Assembly (NCBI GenBank): GCA_016223025.1
Contig: JACRPU010000013.1
Location: 1 to 43,858, forward strand
Reading direction: 5' to 3'
DNA length: 43,858 bases
DNA from: Nitrosomonadales bacterium
GTDB taxonomy: Bacteria; Pseudomonadota; Gammaproteobacteria; Burkholderiales; Gallionellaceae
Within the stretch, counting starts at the first letter, position 1. Each line of letters starts with the position of its first letter. The position numbers and the translations under genes were made by a program. Shown here in pieces: positions 1 through 9,090 of this stretch. Below the pieces are notes generated by a model that had not been told where the DNA came from, did not search any database, and was given only the letters and a program-made list of their open reading frames with translations.

Positions 1-107
1 GCAAATCCGATGTCATGTCAAGTGTTTTTTGCATTTTTATTTCAATTTTTTGAAATATTTTTCGTGCGGTTCGGATGCCTGCGGTGTCGGGCAAAGGCCG
101 CGAGTGT
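1..107. other. AT-rich window edge beyond the REC-GAF gene
   Basis: No gene is visible. The stretch is AT-rich compared with the rest of the window. Positions 39-56 form a weak hairpin with arms ATTTCAA/TTGAAAT, followed on the plus strand by ATTTTT. It could end transcription arriving from the left, but the stem has only one G-C pair. TTGACA on the minus strand at 16-21 could be a -35 element for a gene outside the window; its -10 would lie off the edge. Confidence 0.3.
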
Positions 108-1220
108 CTAAACTTCAGTTTCCAGTATCTCCGCTTCGAGCTTGGCGGTGCGCTCTTTCACCAGGCGCTCCAGGTTTTCCTGCAACAGCGCCCGCTCCAG
201 CGCCACCGCCACCTGGTTGCCGACACCGTACAGCACGCTCTGCTCGACGGCGTCGGACATCATTTCTTCGGCGCAGACCAGGTTCATCACCCCCGTCATC
301 CGCCCGCCCACCCACAGCGGCACGCTGGCGTGATGGCGCAGGCCCGGCAATTCGTCTCCCGCATCGCGCAGCCGGTCGCATTCCACGATGCTGGTCACAT
401 GATCCAGTTCGCCGACGGCGAGCATGCGCTGGCACCGGCAATCTCCTTCCAGCGCGCCGCAGGCCGCGAACGACGGCGGCAGGTTGCGCGAGGCGGCGAG
501 GCGAAAGCCGGATTCTCCCTCCCGCAGGAAAATCCATCCGGCCTTGATGCCGGGCAGCTCCAGCGCCCGCTCCAGCGTGATTTCCGCCACTTCCCGCTCG
601 CCGGTGGCGCGGTTGAGGCCGTCGGCGATGCGGTAGAGCCCCTGGAGCACCTCGTTGGAACGCTCCAGTTCCCGGTCGCGCGCCTTGATATCCTCGTTGA
701 GCCGGATCGCCTGCTCGTAGATCGAAATCAGCAAGTCCAGGATCTGCTGGCGCTCGGCGGTGATGAAGTGCTTGCGTTCGCCCAGCCGGATCTCCACCCC
801 GGCGGGCGTCTGCTGCTTGCCGCGCAGTTCCAGGTTCTTCAGGATGTAATCAATGCACGCCAGCAGGTAGCGCTCGTCGTAGGGTTTGCAGATGAAATTG
901 TCCGCGCCGCATTCCAGGCCGCAGATGATGTCCTGCGGGTCGGAGAGCGCGGTCACCAGCATCACCGGAAGATGCTTGAACCGGTCGTCGGACTTGATGG
1001 CGCCGCACAGGCCGTAGCCGTCCAGTTCCGGCATCACCACATCGCTGATGACCAGCGTGGGCATACTGCGCCCGAGCGACGCGAGCGCCTCGCGGCCATT
1101 GGCGGTGACCGTCACCGCATAACCGTGCCGCCCGAGCAGGTGCGCCAGTTGTTCCGCCTGAACCGGGCTGTCCTCGGCGATGAGGATGGTCGCTTTGTCA
1201 TTATTGCTGCTGTCATTCAT
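108..1220 (-). CDS. Response regulator: REC domain, coiled coil and GAF domain, no output enzyme
   Basis: This 370-residue cytoplasmic protein starts with a CheY-like receiver domain (about residues 10-128). It has the acidic pair in LIAEDS, the phospho-acceptor Asp in LVISDVVMPELDGYG and the conserved Lys in CKPYDE. A helical linker (about 140-200) leads to a GAF domain (about 200-345), and the protein ends in a short coiled coil. The start has a GGGAG ribosome site eight bases upstream. It is the last gene of the Wsp-like chemosensory operon, where Wsp systems carry WspR (REC-GGDEF). Here no GGDEF, kinase or DNA-binding domain follows; translation ends at TAG and the next 107 bases encode nothing similar in any frame. 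It may be a truncated multidomain regulator or a signalling adaptor. The REC and GAF calls are firm; the function is inferred. Confidence 0.85.
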   Translation of the reverse strand: MNDSSNNDKATILIAEDSPVQAEQLAHLLGRHGYAVTVTANGREALASLGRSMPTLVISDVVMPELDGYGLCGAIKSDDRFKHLPVMLVTALSDPQDIICGLECGADNFICKPYDERYLLACIDYILKNLELRGKQQTPAGVEIRLGERKHFITAERQQILDLLISIYEQAIRLNEDIKARDRELERSNEVLQGLYRIADGLNRATGEREVAEITLERALELPGIKAGWIFLREGESGFRLAASRNLPPSFAACGALEGDCRCQRMLAVGELDHVTSIVECDRLRDAGDELPGLRHHASVPLWVGGRMTGVMNLVCAEEMMSDAVEQSVLYGVGNQVAVALERALLQENLERLVKERTAKLEAEILETEV

Positions 1221-1270
1221 CTTGTTTTCTCCCGCTTATCCGGGCCGGGGCCAAAGCTATTTTTTTTCGC

Positions 1271-1325
1271 AGGTTGGGCAAAGGCGCCATTATCAAAGTT
1301 GGGCACGCTGCGCTTTGCCCAACCT
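1271..1325. repeat. Palindromic repeat, family A (GGTTGGGCAAAG type)
   Basis: Left arm AGGTTGGGCAAAG at 1271-1283 pairs with CTTTGCCCAACCT at 1313-1325. It ends two bases before the cheB stop codon and fills the gap between cheB and the REC-GAF gene. A second, better preserved copy lies at 40828-40931. It could act as a transcript stabiliser or attenuator between the two genes. Confidence 0.75.
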
Positions 1326-1327
1326 AC

Positions 1328-2377
1328 TCATTTCCTTCCGCCCGCCAGTTTCACCAGCAGCGGGGAGATTTCCTGCGGGCCGAGGACAAACATCGCCGCA
1401 TCGAGCCTGACCGCCTCGCCCGGCATGCCATGCACGACGGAGCTTTCCTTGTCCTGGGCGAAAGTGACCGCGCCGCTTTCGCGCAGCAGTTTCAGCTCGT
1501 CGGCGCCATCGCGCCCCATGCCGGTGAGCAGGCCGGCGGCGGCATGGCATCCATACACTTCGGCCACCGAGCGAAACAGGCAGGAAACCGACGGGCGCAT
1601 CCCGTTTTCCAGGCTGCTCCGGGCGAGGGCGATTCTACCGCCGTTTTTCACCTGCATCTGGTAATCGTCCGGCGCCACGTAAACTTGAGGGGAAACCAGC
1701 GGTTCGCCGTGCGCGGCGAGCCGAACCGGCAGCGCGGACGACTGCGACAGCCACTCGACGAACCCCGCGCTGAAACCGGCGGACATGTGCTGGACGACCA
1801 GCACCGGCGCCGGAAAATTTCCCGGCAGCCCGGACAGGATGGTTTTCAGCACGGGGGGGCCGCCGGTCGAGGCGCCGAGGGCGACCACCCGGATTTCCGC
1901 CGCCGCCGCGCGCCGCACAAGCCCGTTCTCCAGCGGAGGCGCGGGCGGATTTTTGCTCCGTGTCTTGGGCCAGCGCCGCACCACCCTGACCTCCGACATC
2001 AGCCTCACCGCCTGCACCAGTTCGCTGGCGGCGACGGCGTTCGTCGGCAGCGGCAGGGCGGCCAGCGCACCCGCCTCCGTGGCGCGGAACGTCATGGCCA
2101 CGTCATGGGGGCTGACGCTGCCGCTCACGATGACGATGGGCGCCGGATGCGCTTCCATGATCCGGAGCGTGGTCTCCAGACCGTCCGCGCCGGGCATGCA
2201 GATATCCATCGTGATGACGTCGGGGCGCATCTGCCGGGCGGCATCGAAGGCTTCCTCGCCGTTGCTGGCCGTGCCGATTACCCGGATGCCGGGGGCCGCA
2301 TCGAGAATGTGTACGATCATCTCGCGCGCCACGGCCGAGTCTTCCACCACCAGAACTTTTATCGGGCTTGGCGTCAT
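1328..2377 (-). CDS. cheB: CheB-type protein-glutamate methylesterase (WspF-like)
   Basis: This 349-residue chemoreceptor methylesterase/deamidase removes methyl groups from receptor glutamates to reset signalling. An N-terminal receiver domain (about 5-125, phospho-acceptor Asp58 in VITMDICMPGADG) is joined by a Pro/Arg-rich linker to the catalytic domain (about 160-345). The catalytic triad is visible: Ser170 in GASTGG, His197 in VVQHM and Asp290 in GMGRDGA. An upstream in-frame ATG at 2410 exists. I chose the start at 2377 because GAGGA precedes it and MTPSPIKVLVVEDS fits the family N-terminus; the extra residues would come from a repeat hairpin. It follows the kinase gene across a 215-bp gap filled with repeats. 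In Wsp systems this gene (wspF) is the negative regulator. Confidence 0.95.
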   Translation of the reverse strand: MTPSPIKVLVVEDSAVAREMIVHILDAAPGIRVIGTASNGEEAFDAARQMRPDVITMDICMPGADGLETTLRIMEAHPAPIVIVSGSVSPHDVAMTFRATEAGALAALPLPTNAVAASELVQAVRLMSEVRVVRRWPKTRSKNPPAPPLENGLVRRAAAAEIRVVALGASTGGPPVLKTILSGLPGNFPAPVLVVQHMSAGFSAGFVEWLSQSSALPVRLAAHGEPLVSPQVYVAPDDYQMQVKNGGRIALARSSLENGMRPSVSCLFRSVAEVYGCHAAAGLLTGMGRDGADELKLLRESGAVTFAQDKESSVVHGMPGEAVRLDAAMFVLGPQEISPLLVKLAGGRK

Positions 2378-2396
2378 TCGTTTCCTCGATGTTCTT

Positions 2397-2479
2397 GCGG
2401 GTGCGAACACCCGCAGTTTTTAACGTGAATCTCGCGTAGCGAGGGCACACCCGCTCCCGCAAGCGGCTGGCTCCGCCAG
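2397..2479. repeat. Repeat cluster between cheA and cheB, with strong hairpins
   Basis: Three palindromes follow one another. A 7-bp perfect stem with a 4-base loop (GCGGGTG/CACCCGC, 2397-2414) lies just upstream of cheB; on the cheB transcript its loop reads UUCG. TAACGTGAATCTCGCGTAGC starts a family C repeat at 2421-2450, which contains the CTCGC/GCGAG hairpin. CTGGC-TCC-GCCAG lies at 2467-2479. The hairpins sit in the cheB leader and could uncouple cheB from cheA. The rest of the gap to the cheA stop (2480-2592) shows no gene. Confidence 0.7.
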
Positions 2480-2592
2480 TAACGTGTCGCGGGATGTGAG
2501 GGACCCCTTGCGGGTGCTGCGCTTATCCACCCTGCTTTTTTCCGAGAACAAATTTATCCTGAAGGTTTCGTTTGATGGATAACAATCCGGGA

Positions 2593-4685
2593 TCAAATCA
2601 TCTGCCGGATGATTTCCAGCAGCTTGCCCTGGTCGAAGCTGCTCTTCACGATATAGGCGTTGGCGCCGACATCAATTCCGCGCTCGCGGTGCTCGCGCGT
2701 GCCCAGCGCCGTTACCAGCACGACGGGCAAATCCGCCAACTGCTTGTCCGCCCGCACCCTGGCGGTAAGGTCAAAGCCGTCCATCCTCGGCATTTCCACG
2801 TCCGACACCACCAGGTCAAATGCGGCGGTCTTGAGTGCGGCAAAGGCATCCACCCCATCCACCGCCGTGGTTACGGCATAGCCCGCCGCCTCCAGGATAT
2901 TCTTCAGCAGGGCGCGCGAGGTGATCGAGTCCTCCACCACCAGGATGGAGCGCTTTTGCGCTGTCGCCGCCTTCCCCGCAGCGGGCGCGGGCGGGGCCGC
3001 CGCCAGTTTTACGGCGGATTTCAGCAGGTCGTGGACATTTATCACCGGCGCCACATGGCCGGTTCCCAGCACGCCCGCGCCGGCGATGTTGCGCACGCGT
3101 TCGAGCTGGCGCCCCAGCGCCTTGACCAGCACCTCCTGCTCGGCGACGACCTCGTCCACCTGGAACGCCACGCGCGCGGACCCCGATCCGATGACCGCCA
3201 CCTGTATGTGGCTGGCCGGTTCGCCCGCCGCGGCGCGTGGCACCCCCAGCGCGTGATCCAGACGCACCAGCGCGACCGCCTGTCCGCCGAGCGGGACCGT
3301 CTCGCGGTTTTCCACGGTCAGAATATCTTTTGTGGCCACCCGCGCCACCCGCTCCACGCTGGTTGCGGGAATGACGAAGGGCTGCCCGCCGCTCTGCACG
3401 AGCACGCCGCGGAAGGTGGCAAGCGTCAGCGGCAACAGGATGCGTATGGCCGTTCCGGCGCCGCGCACCGTTTCGACCTCGATGATGCCGCCGAGGCGCT
3501 CGATCTTTTCCCGCACGATGGCCAGTCCCAGCCCGCGCCCGGAGAGTTCCGTGACGATGGGGCTGGTGGAAACGCCGGAGCGGAAAATGAGCGCGGAGGC
3601 TTCCCGCCCATCGAGCTTGCCCGCTTCTGCGGCGGAAATAACACCCACCCGGACCGCCTTCTCCTTCACGGCGGCTGCGTCAATACCCGCCCCGTCATCG
3701 GAGAACAGCACCTCGATTTTCCCGCTGTCTTTTTGCGCGACCGTGACGGTGACGGTCCCGCGCGGCGGCTTGCCGTTCTGCGCGCGCACCGGCGGCGTTT
3801 CGATGCCGTGGTCAATGCAGTTCCTGAGCAGGTGGGTGAGGGGGTCTTTTATCTCTTCGAGTATGCGCCGGTCAATTTCGATTCTTTCCCCCTGAACCCG
3901 CAGTTCCGCCTGCTTGCCCTGCTCGCCCGCGAGCTCGCGGGCGAGCCTCGGAAAGGCATCGAGCAGCGAGGAAAAGGGCAGCATGTGCATCTCTTTCACC
4001 TGGTGCAGGAGCTTGTCCACCATCCCGCTCAGGGCGTGGTGCTCGTGCAGGGAAGCGCGCTCCAGCCGCGCCAGCCGGTCGCCGAGCGCTTTTGAAAACA
4101 GGTTTTCCGCTTCCAGATACTCGATCGCCTTCGACATCCCGCAGCCCCCGGTCGCGCTGGCGCGCTTGAGCGCGCGTCCCGCCAGCCGCAGTTCGGGCTG
4201 AATCCTGGCGCGCTCCTTTTTCCATGCCGCGAGCATGGCGCCCGCCTCGCGCAACTCCGCGATGTGCTGGCCGAGCGCCAGGCGCGGGGCAAGCAGCTCT
4301 TCCGCCTGGCGCAAAGCGCCGGTTTCTGCGTTGCCGCTCCGGCCTGCGCGCCGGAAGCCAGCAGGTTGCCGAGAGCGTCCAGAGACCGGTGCAGCAGGTC
4401 CAGGAGTTCCGGCGAGGTTGCGGTGCGTTTGTCCTTGAGCCCGGCGAACACGCTTTCCAGCGCGTGGCACAACGCTTCGACTTCCGCGTGTTTCACGGTG
4501 CGGGCGGCGCCTTTCAGGCTATGCGCTTCGCGGAATATCCTCTCGACGATTTCCGCGCGCGGCTCGTCCGCCGGCGCCTTTTCCAGTTCGATAAGCCCCG
4601 CAGACATCGCCGCGAGATGTTCGTCCGCCTCGATGCGGAACATCTCGATCAGCCGGTTCAGGAACTCGGTGTCCCGGTCAGCCAT
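2593..4685 (-). pseudogene. cheA: CheA-REC hybrid histidine kinase (WspE-like), frameshifted
   Basis: The kinase is split between two reading frames. From 4685 the first frame encodes an Hpt domain with the phospho-accepting His55 in FREAHSLKGAA, then loses homology after about residue 120, near 4325. The second frame resumes at about 4320. It runs through the dimerisation region, the ATPase (N box in HLLRNCIDHGIE, DDGAGID, SGRGLGLAIV), a CheW-like domain and a C-terminal receiver (phospho-Asp in LVVSDVEMPRMDG). The total, 2093 bases, is one short of a multiple of three. The junction lacks a slippery heptamer, so programmed frameshifting is unlikely. It is either a real inactivating deletion or a sequence error. 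If intact it would be the Wsp-type CheA that phosphorylates itself and the downstream regulators. An AGAGG ribosome site precedes the start. Confidence 0.85.
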
Positions 4686-4739
4686 GATGGCGCCTCTGGT
4701 GTCGTATCACGCATGCCGCATTGCCAGGTGTTTTTTCTT

Positions 4740-4797
4740 GTAGGTGCGAATTCATTCGCACACCATTCGTTGTTCGTGCGAATGAATTCGCACCTAC
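4740..4797. repeat. Perfect 22-bp inverted repeat between mcp and cheA
   Basis: Arms at 4740-4761 and 4776-4797 are exact complements (GTAGGTGCGAATTCATTC... and its reverse), with a 14-base spacer. It forms a 22-bp hairpin without a T tract. The sequence type resembles REP-like repeats dispersed in proteobacterial genomes. It lies in the 157-bp gap between the receptor and kinase genes and may limit read-through or stabilise the upstream message. Confidence 0.85.
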
Positions 4798-4842
4798 GAC
4801 CCCTCATCCGAGAATTGCGGGGTGATTCCGGGCAGCCTTCCG

Positions 4843-6480
4843 TCACACCTTGTAATGTTCCGCCAGGTGTTTCAGCTTCTGCCCCAGCTCGTTCAGGTTC
4901 TGCGCCGCGTTTTCCGCCTGCTTGGCGCCGGCGACGCTCTGCATGCTCGCCTGCCGGATGTTTTCCATCGCCAGCGCCACCTGATCCATGCCCACCATCT
5001 GCTGCTGGCTCGATGCGGCGATCTGCACCGCCGCCTGCGCCGCGTCGGTGACGATGGTGTCGGTGAGCAGGCGGATGGATTCGCCCGCTTCCGACGATTG
5101 CCTGACGCCGGTCTCCACCGCCTTGCTGCCCTGTTCGGTGGCCAGCACCGCGGCGCCGGTGGCTTTCTGGATGTCGCCCAATATGGCGCGCACCTGGGCG
5201 GATGCCTGCCGGGATTGACCGGCAAGGCTCTTGATCTCCTGGGCGACGATGACAAAACCCTTGCCCTGCTCGCCGGCCTTGTTGGCCTCGATGGCGGCAT
5301 TGACCGCGAGCAGGTTGGACTGCTCTGCCAGGTCGTTTACGGTGGCGATGATTTCGCCGATCGCCTGGCTCTGCTCGGACAGGCGCACGATGCTCTCGGC
5401 GATGAACTCCATCTGCTCCCGGACGCGCTGCATCCCCTCGATGGCCTCTCCCACCGATTTGCTGCCGGCCTGGGAAAACTGCAAGGCCTTCTGCGCGCTT
5501 TCCGAAACGTGCTTCGCCTTCTTGCTCGCCATCTGCGCCGTCTGCTTGACCTCCTCCACCGTCGCGGTGGTCTCGCTCACGGCGCTGGATGTCTGCGCGG
5601 CGCCGGCGGCGAATTGCGTGGTGGTGGCGAGTATCTGGCTCGCCCCGGCGGCCAGCGTGCTGACCCCTTCGTAGATTTCCTGGGTGGACTGGCGCAGGCT
5701 CGCGACCATCGCCTCGAAGGTGCGCATGAGGGCGCCCACCTCGTCGGCGCGGGCCTAGCGCGGGGCGCTGCCGGTGAGATCACCCGATGCCACGCGCTGT
5801 GCGACCGCCGAGAGCGCGCGCCGCGGGCCGGCCAGAATGCGGTCCATGAACAGCGCCATCACCCCCGCCAGCAGGATCGCGGCGATGCCGAGGAGCGCGA
5901 AGCGGCGCACCGTTTCGTCGGCCAGCCGGTCGGATTCCGCCACGGCGGCGCGCGCCTGCTCCAGCGCCCCGTTTCCCATTTCCTGGGCGATCGCGCGCAT
6001 CTTGCGGTACCGCTCGTCCTGGATGCCGAGCGCCAGCGCCCTGGCCTGCTCGGTTTTGCCGGAGTAAATCAGCGGGATGATGGTCTCCCTGGTCTGCACG
6101 AATGCCTCCCGGATCGCGTTGAATTCGTCGAGCCTGACGGACAGGCGCGGGTTGTCGCGGTTGCGCTCCTGCAACCGCCGCATGGTCGCGGCCATCTCTC
6201 TGCTGAGCCCGGTGATGTCCTGGTTCCACGCTTCCTGGTCGGAGCGCTGCGCCGCCGCCATCATGGTCAGCAGCGCCGCCCGCACCCCGTCCTGGTTGGC
6301 GCGTAGCAACAGCAGATCCTGGACGTTGGCGAAGCTTTCCAGATAGATGGTTTCCTGTTTTTCGTGAATTTCGGTGATGCCCCGGTGGGCGACCGCGATG
6401 ACCGCGCCCAGAAGAGCGATTATCAGCCCGAAGCTGACATAAAGCTTGCTGCGCGTCGTAATATCGAGAAACCATTTCAT
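4843..6480 (-). pseudogene. Methyl-accepting chemotaxis protein (WspA-like), interrupted by an in-frame TAG
   Basis: This would be a 545-residue membrane chemoreceptor. It has TM1 (about 10-32), a periplasmic helical sensor, TM2 (about 192-214), a HAMP domain and a long cytoplasmic signalling coiled coil. The hairpin tip contains [20 protein letters not shown], the site that contacts CheA and CheW. Codon 242 (5755-5757) is TAG. It falls inside HAMP, after GDLTGSAPR and before [10 protein letters not shown], and the frame is otherwise continuous. TAG is also the normal stop of hisS, glgP and the REC-GAF gene, so stop-codon reassignment is not supported. A strong AAGGAGAGG site precedes the start. 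As read, only the sensor half would be made; restart at 5739 would give a soluble signalling domain. A C-to-T change in CAG would explain the stop. Confidence 0.88.
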
Positions 6481-6542
6481 GAATTACCTCTCCTTGTTGC
6501 GTTGTTGCGTTATCGTCCTTTGTCTCCGGCGCTGCGCGCACT

Positions 6543-7178
6543 TTACCGCACTTCTTCCCGCACGATAATTCTTTCGTCCGCGAGGAGTTTCCCGGCGTCG
6601 AGAATGACGGTGCGCTCCGGCGTCACTCCTTTCAAGTAGTCTTCGCGGATGCCGGTGAGCGTGGGCAGGGATGGCTGGATTTCGGACAGGGGAATCTGGC
6701 GCACGCCGGTAATGGCGTCCGCAAGGATGCCGAAAAACAGGTTTTCCGACCGCAGGACGATGATCTTGTGGCGGTCGGGCAGCCCGTGATCGGGAAGATC
6801 GAAGAACTTCCTGATGTCAATGACCGAGAAAATTTCCCCGCGCACGTTGACGATGCCGGACACAAAGGCGGGCGTACACGGCAGCAGCGTGAGGTTTTCC
6901 AGCGGAAGAACTTCGCGGACATGGCGGGATTCCACCGCATACTTTTCGTGCGCCAGGAGAAATTCCACCACTTCCACCTGTTCCGCAACCGCGCCTGTGT
7001 TGTGGGGTTCGGCAGCCATCGCCCGCGCCCGCGCCTGCAAAATCCGCTCCGCCTGCTCCGCATCCGGCGCCCACCCGCGTTCTGCGGCGGCGCGCGCCTG
7101 CCCGATGCGCAGGTGGAGTGCGGGCCAGTCAATGGCAGACTTTTTCCCCTGCGATCTTTTTTCCGGTCGTAACGCCAT
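6543..7178 (-). CDS. cheW: CheW-like coupling protein with N-terminal extension (WspD-like)
   Basis: This 211-residue cytoplasmic adaptor bridges chemoreceptor and CheA. The CheW domain occupies about residues 65-208 (EVVEFLLAHEKYAVESRHVREV, then GIVNVRGEIFSVIDIRKFF). About 65 Arg/Ala-rich residues precede it, making it longer than a minimal CheW (about 150-170). In Wsp operons the CheW after the TPR-bearing CheR is the longer one, WspD, which matches this gene's place 12 bases after cheR. An AAGGAG site lies just upstream of the start. No defect is seen. It would work with the CheW at 8536-8988, perhaps in separate complexes. Confidence 0.93.
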   Translation of the reverse strand: MALRPEKRSQGKKSAIDWPALHLRIGQARAAAERGWAPDAEQAERILQARARAMAAEPHNTGAVAEQVEVVEFLLAHEKYAVESRHVREVLPLENLTLLPCTPAFVSGIVNVRGEIFSVIDIRKFFDLPDHGLPDRHKIIVLRSENLFFGILADAITGVRQIPLSEIQPSLPTLTGIREDYLKGVTPERTVILDAGKLLADERIIVREEVR

Positions 7179-7190
7179 GTGGTGTTCTCC

Positions 7191-8543
7191 TTATGCGTGC
7201 GCCGCCATCACGGACGCAATGATTTCGGCGAGCCGCCCCGCGGCCAACCCGCCGGATTCCGGGATGATTTCCTCGTGCGGGCGCGCGCGCATCAGCGCGA
7301 GCGCGTTCGAGAAATGGCGGTCGGCTTCGCGGCGGCGGCCCTGCGACAACCGGACATTCGCCAGCGCGAAGTGGGCGAGCGCGAATCCGGAATCCAGATA
7401 GAGGGCGCGTGTCAGCGCTTGCGCTGCCGCATCGTCCCGCCCGAGCTCCTGCTGGACGGCAGCGTGCAGATAATGGAATGCGGGGTTCTGCCTGTCAACG
7501 GCGATGGCCTTTTCGCACCATTCGAGCGCGGCGCCGAGCCTGCCCTGGTTGGCATGGTGCCGCGCGGTGGCGAAAAGCGACTGGCCGAAGTCCGCCCGCG
7601 CCTCCTGTGCGGGCAGCGGCGCCCGCTCCGGATCTGGCGCCGCTGCGCCGGGCGGCTGCGGCGTTTCCATTTCCGGAATTGCGGGCAAGGGCGCGGCTGC
7701 CGCAACCTTGCGGTAGAGCACCGCCTCCGGGAACGCCACCGCCGCGAGCGGGGAAAACAGGGCGTTGCCGGTTTCCGCCGGGCTGACAATCAGCCAGCCG
7801 CCCTCCGCCAGCGAGAGAGCGAGTTTCGCGGCGACTTCCCCGGCTTTCTCCGGGGTGAAATACATCAGCACATTGCGGCAGAAAATCACGTCCATCGCGT
7901 TGGTGTTGTTCAGGAAGGACGGGTACACGTCATCGCTCAGATTGAGATAGGAAAACGTCACCTTCTTTCTGATATGGGGGGACAGCTCGAACCGTCCGCC
8001 CTCCCTCTTCTTGAAGTGGCGCGCCTTGATCCAGTCCGGCACGCCGCGGAACGACCATTTGCCGTAAACGCCCTGCTCCGCCTTGCGCAGGGATTGCGGG
8101 TTGATGTCCGTGGCCAGGATCGTGACATGCCACTGCTCGTGCGCGGGCACCAGCCGGTCCAGCAGCATGGCGATGGAGTAGGGTTCCTCGCCGGCGGCGC
8201 AGCCCGCGCTCCAGATGCGCAGGTGCCGCTCCCCCGCACGGCGCTCGCGGAGAAGCTCCGGCACGATATGCTCCTCGAATATCTCCAGGCTCCGCTTCTC
8301 GCGGAAAAAGTAGGACTCTCCTACTGTCAGATGGGCGGCAAGAACCTCGATGTGTTTTTGCGCCAGCGGGGCGGACAGGAGCCAGCGGGCGCACGATTCC
8401 CCGTCCGGCTTGCCGAACGCGCCGGCGGCGGCAACCCCGCGCGCCAGATCGGGCCAGCGCTCTTGCGGGAAATGCAGGCCGAGGCGCGCGGCGACAAAGC
8501 CGCTCAGGCCGGAGAGCAGGGCATCGGGGAGGGAGTCAGGCAT
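7191..8543 (-). CDS. cheR: CheR-type receptor methyltransferase with C-terminal TPR (WspC-like)
   Basis: This 450-residue S-adenosylmethionine-dependent methyltransferase would methylate glutamates of the receptor's signalling domain. The N-terminal helical domain (about 1-75) is followed by the catalytic Rossmann domain (about 80-270), with TVGESYFFRE, IWSAGCAAGEEPYSIAM and DVIFCRNVLMYF. After a Pro/Ala-rich linker, TPR repeats (about 325-420) include GRLGAALEWCEKAIAVD and ALTRALYLDSGFALAHFAL. TPR-bearing CheR is typical of Wsp/ACF clusters. Longer upstream starts exist. I chose the ATG at 8543 because it overlaps the upstream cheW stop (ATGCCTGA), which implies translational coupling, and because homology begins there. 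Confidence 0.93.
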   Translation of the reverse strand: MPDSLPDALLSGLSGFVAARLGLHFPQERWPDLARGVAAAGAFGKPDGESCARWLLSAPLAQKHIEVLAAHLTVGESYFFREKRSLEIFEEHIVPELLRERRAGERHLRIWSAGCAAGEEPYSIAMLLDRLVPAHEQWHVTILATDINPQSLRKAEQGVYGKWSFRGVPDWIKARHFKKREGGRFELSPHIRKKVTFSYLNLSDDVYPSFLNNTNAMDVIFCRNVLMYFTPEKAGEVAAKLALSLAEGGWLIVSPAETGNALFSPLAAVAFPEAVLYRKVAAAAPLPAIPEMETPQPPGAAAPDPERAPLPAQEARADFGQSLFATARHHANQGRLGAALEWCEKAIAVDRQNPAFHYLHAAVQQELGRDDAAAQALTRALYLDSGFALAHFALANVRLSQGRRREADRHFSNALALMRARPHEEIIPESGGLAAGRLAEIIASVMAAHA

Positions 8544-8988
8544 TTTCCAGCGCGCGGCCCAGCGCGGCATCCTCTTCCAGCGAAAGAAAGCCATCCAGAT
8601 CATGGACGAGAATCAGGCCGCTTGCGAGTTTTACCACGCCCCGGACGCATTCGATGCCGGGAAGGATGTCGTGCGGCGAGACGGCTTCCGCTCCCGCGTA
8701 GCCGATCAGATCAAGCACCTCGTCGGCCACCAGAGCGACCATCCGGCGCGTGGTGCGGGCGATGACAAGCTGGTCTGCGGGGGACGGCTCACGCACGGGC
8801 AAACGGAAACGCCCGCGCAGGTTGATGACGGGGATAACCCGCCCCTGCACGTTGATGATGCCGAGAACATTGTCCGGGGCCCGCGGAAGCGGGGTGATGG
8901 CGGCCATGCGCACCACCCTGTCCACTGCGGCCAGCGGCAGGCCATAACGCTGGCCGTCCAGGGTGAAAACAACAGCTTGATCCGGCAT
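8536..8988 (-). CDS. cheW: CheW-like coupling protein (WspB-like), first gene of the chemosensory operon
   Basis: This 150-residue protein is almost entirely a CheW domain: VVFTLDGQRYGLPLAAVDRV, then NVLGIINVQGRVIPVINLRG, then CVRGVVKLASGLILVHDLDG. It would couple receptor and kinase. An upstream in-frame ATG at 9063 would add 25 residues without homology, so the start MPDQAVVF at 8988 is preferred; its ribosome site is weak. The stop overlaps the cheR start by eight bases. The operon promoter probably lies between 8990 and 9090. That stretch contains TTATCC-GCAT-GGATAA (9054-9069), a possible operator; I could not name a promoter with confidence. Confidence 0.93.
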   Translation of the reverse strand: MPDQAVVFTLDGQRYGLPLAAVDRVVRMAAITPLPRAPDNVLGIINVQGRVIPVINLRGRFRLPVREPSPADQLVIARTTRRMVALVADEVLDLIGYAGAEAVSPHDILPGIECVRGVVKLASGLILVHDLDGFLSLEEDAALGRALENA

Positions 8989-9090
8989 CAGGGTATCTCT
9001 GTCATTCGTTTTTCCGGCATCCGCTGCGGATTGTCCGCTTGGTGCAACGCCGCTTATCCGCATGGATAATGATTTCTCATATGAGGGAAA

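Noticed and set aside
4305-4335. Programmed ribosomal frameshift in cheA
   Set aside because: The overlap around GCAGAAACCGG has no X-XXY-YYZ slippery heptamer, and CheA is not known to be made this way.
5755-5757. Amber recoding (for example pyrrolysine) in the receptor
   Set aside because: TAG ends several intact genes here, and the residue lies in a HAMP domain with no reason for a special amino acid.
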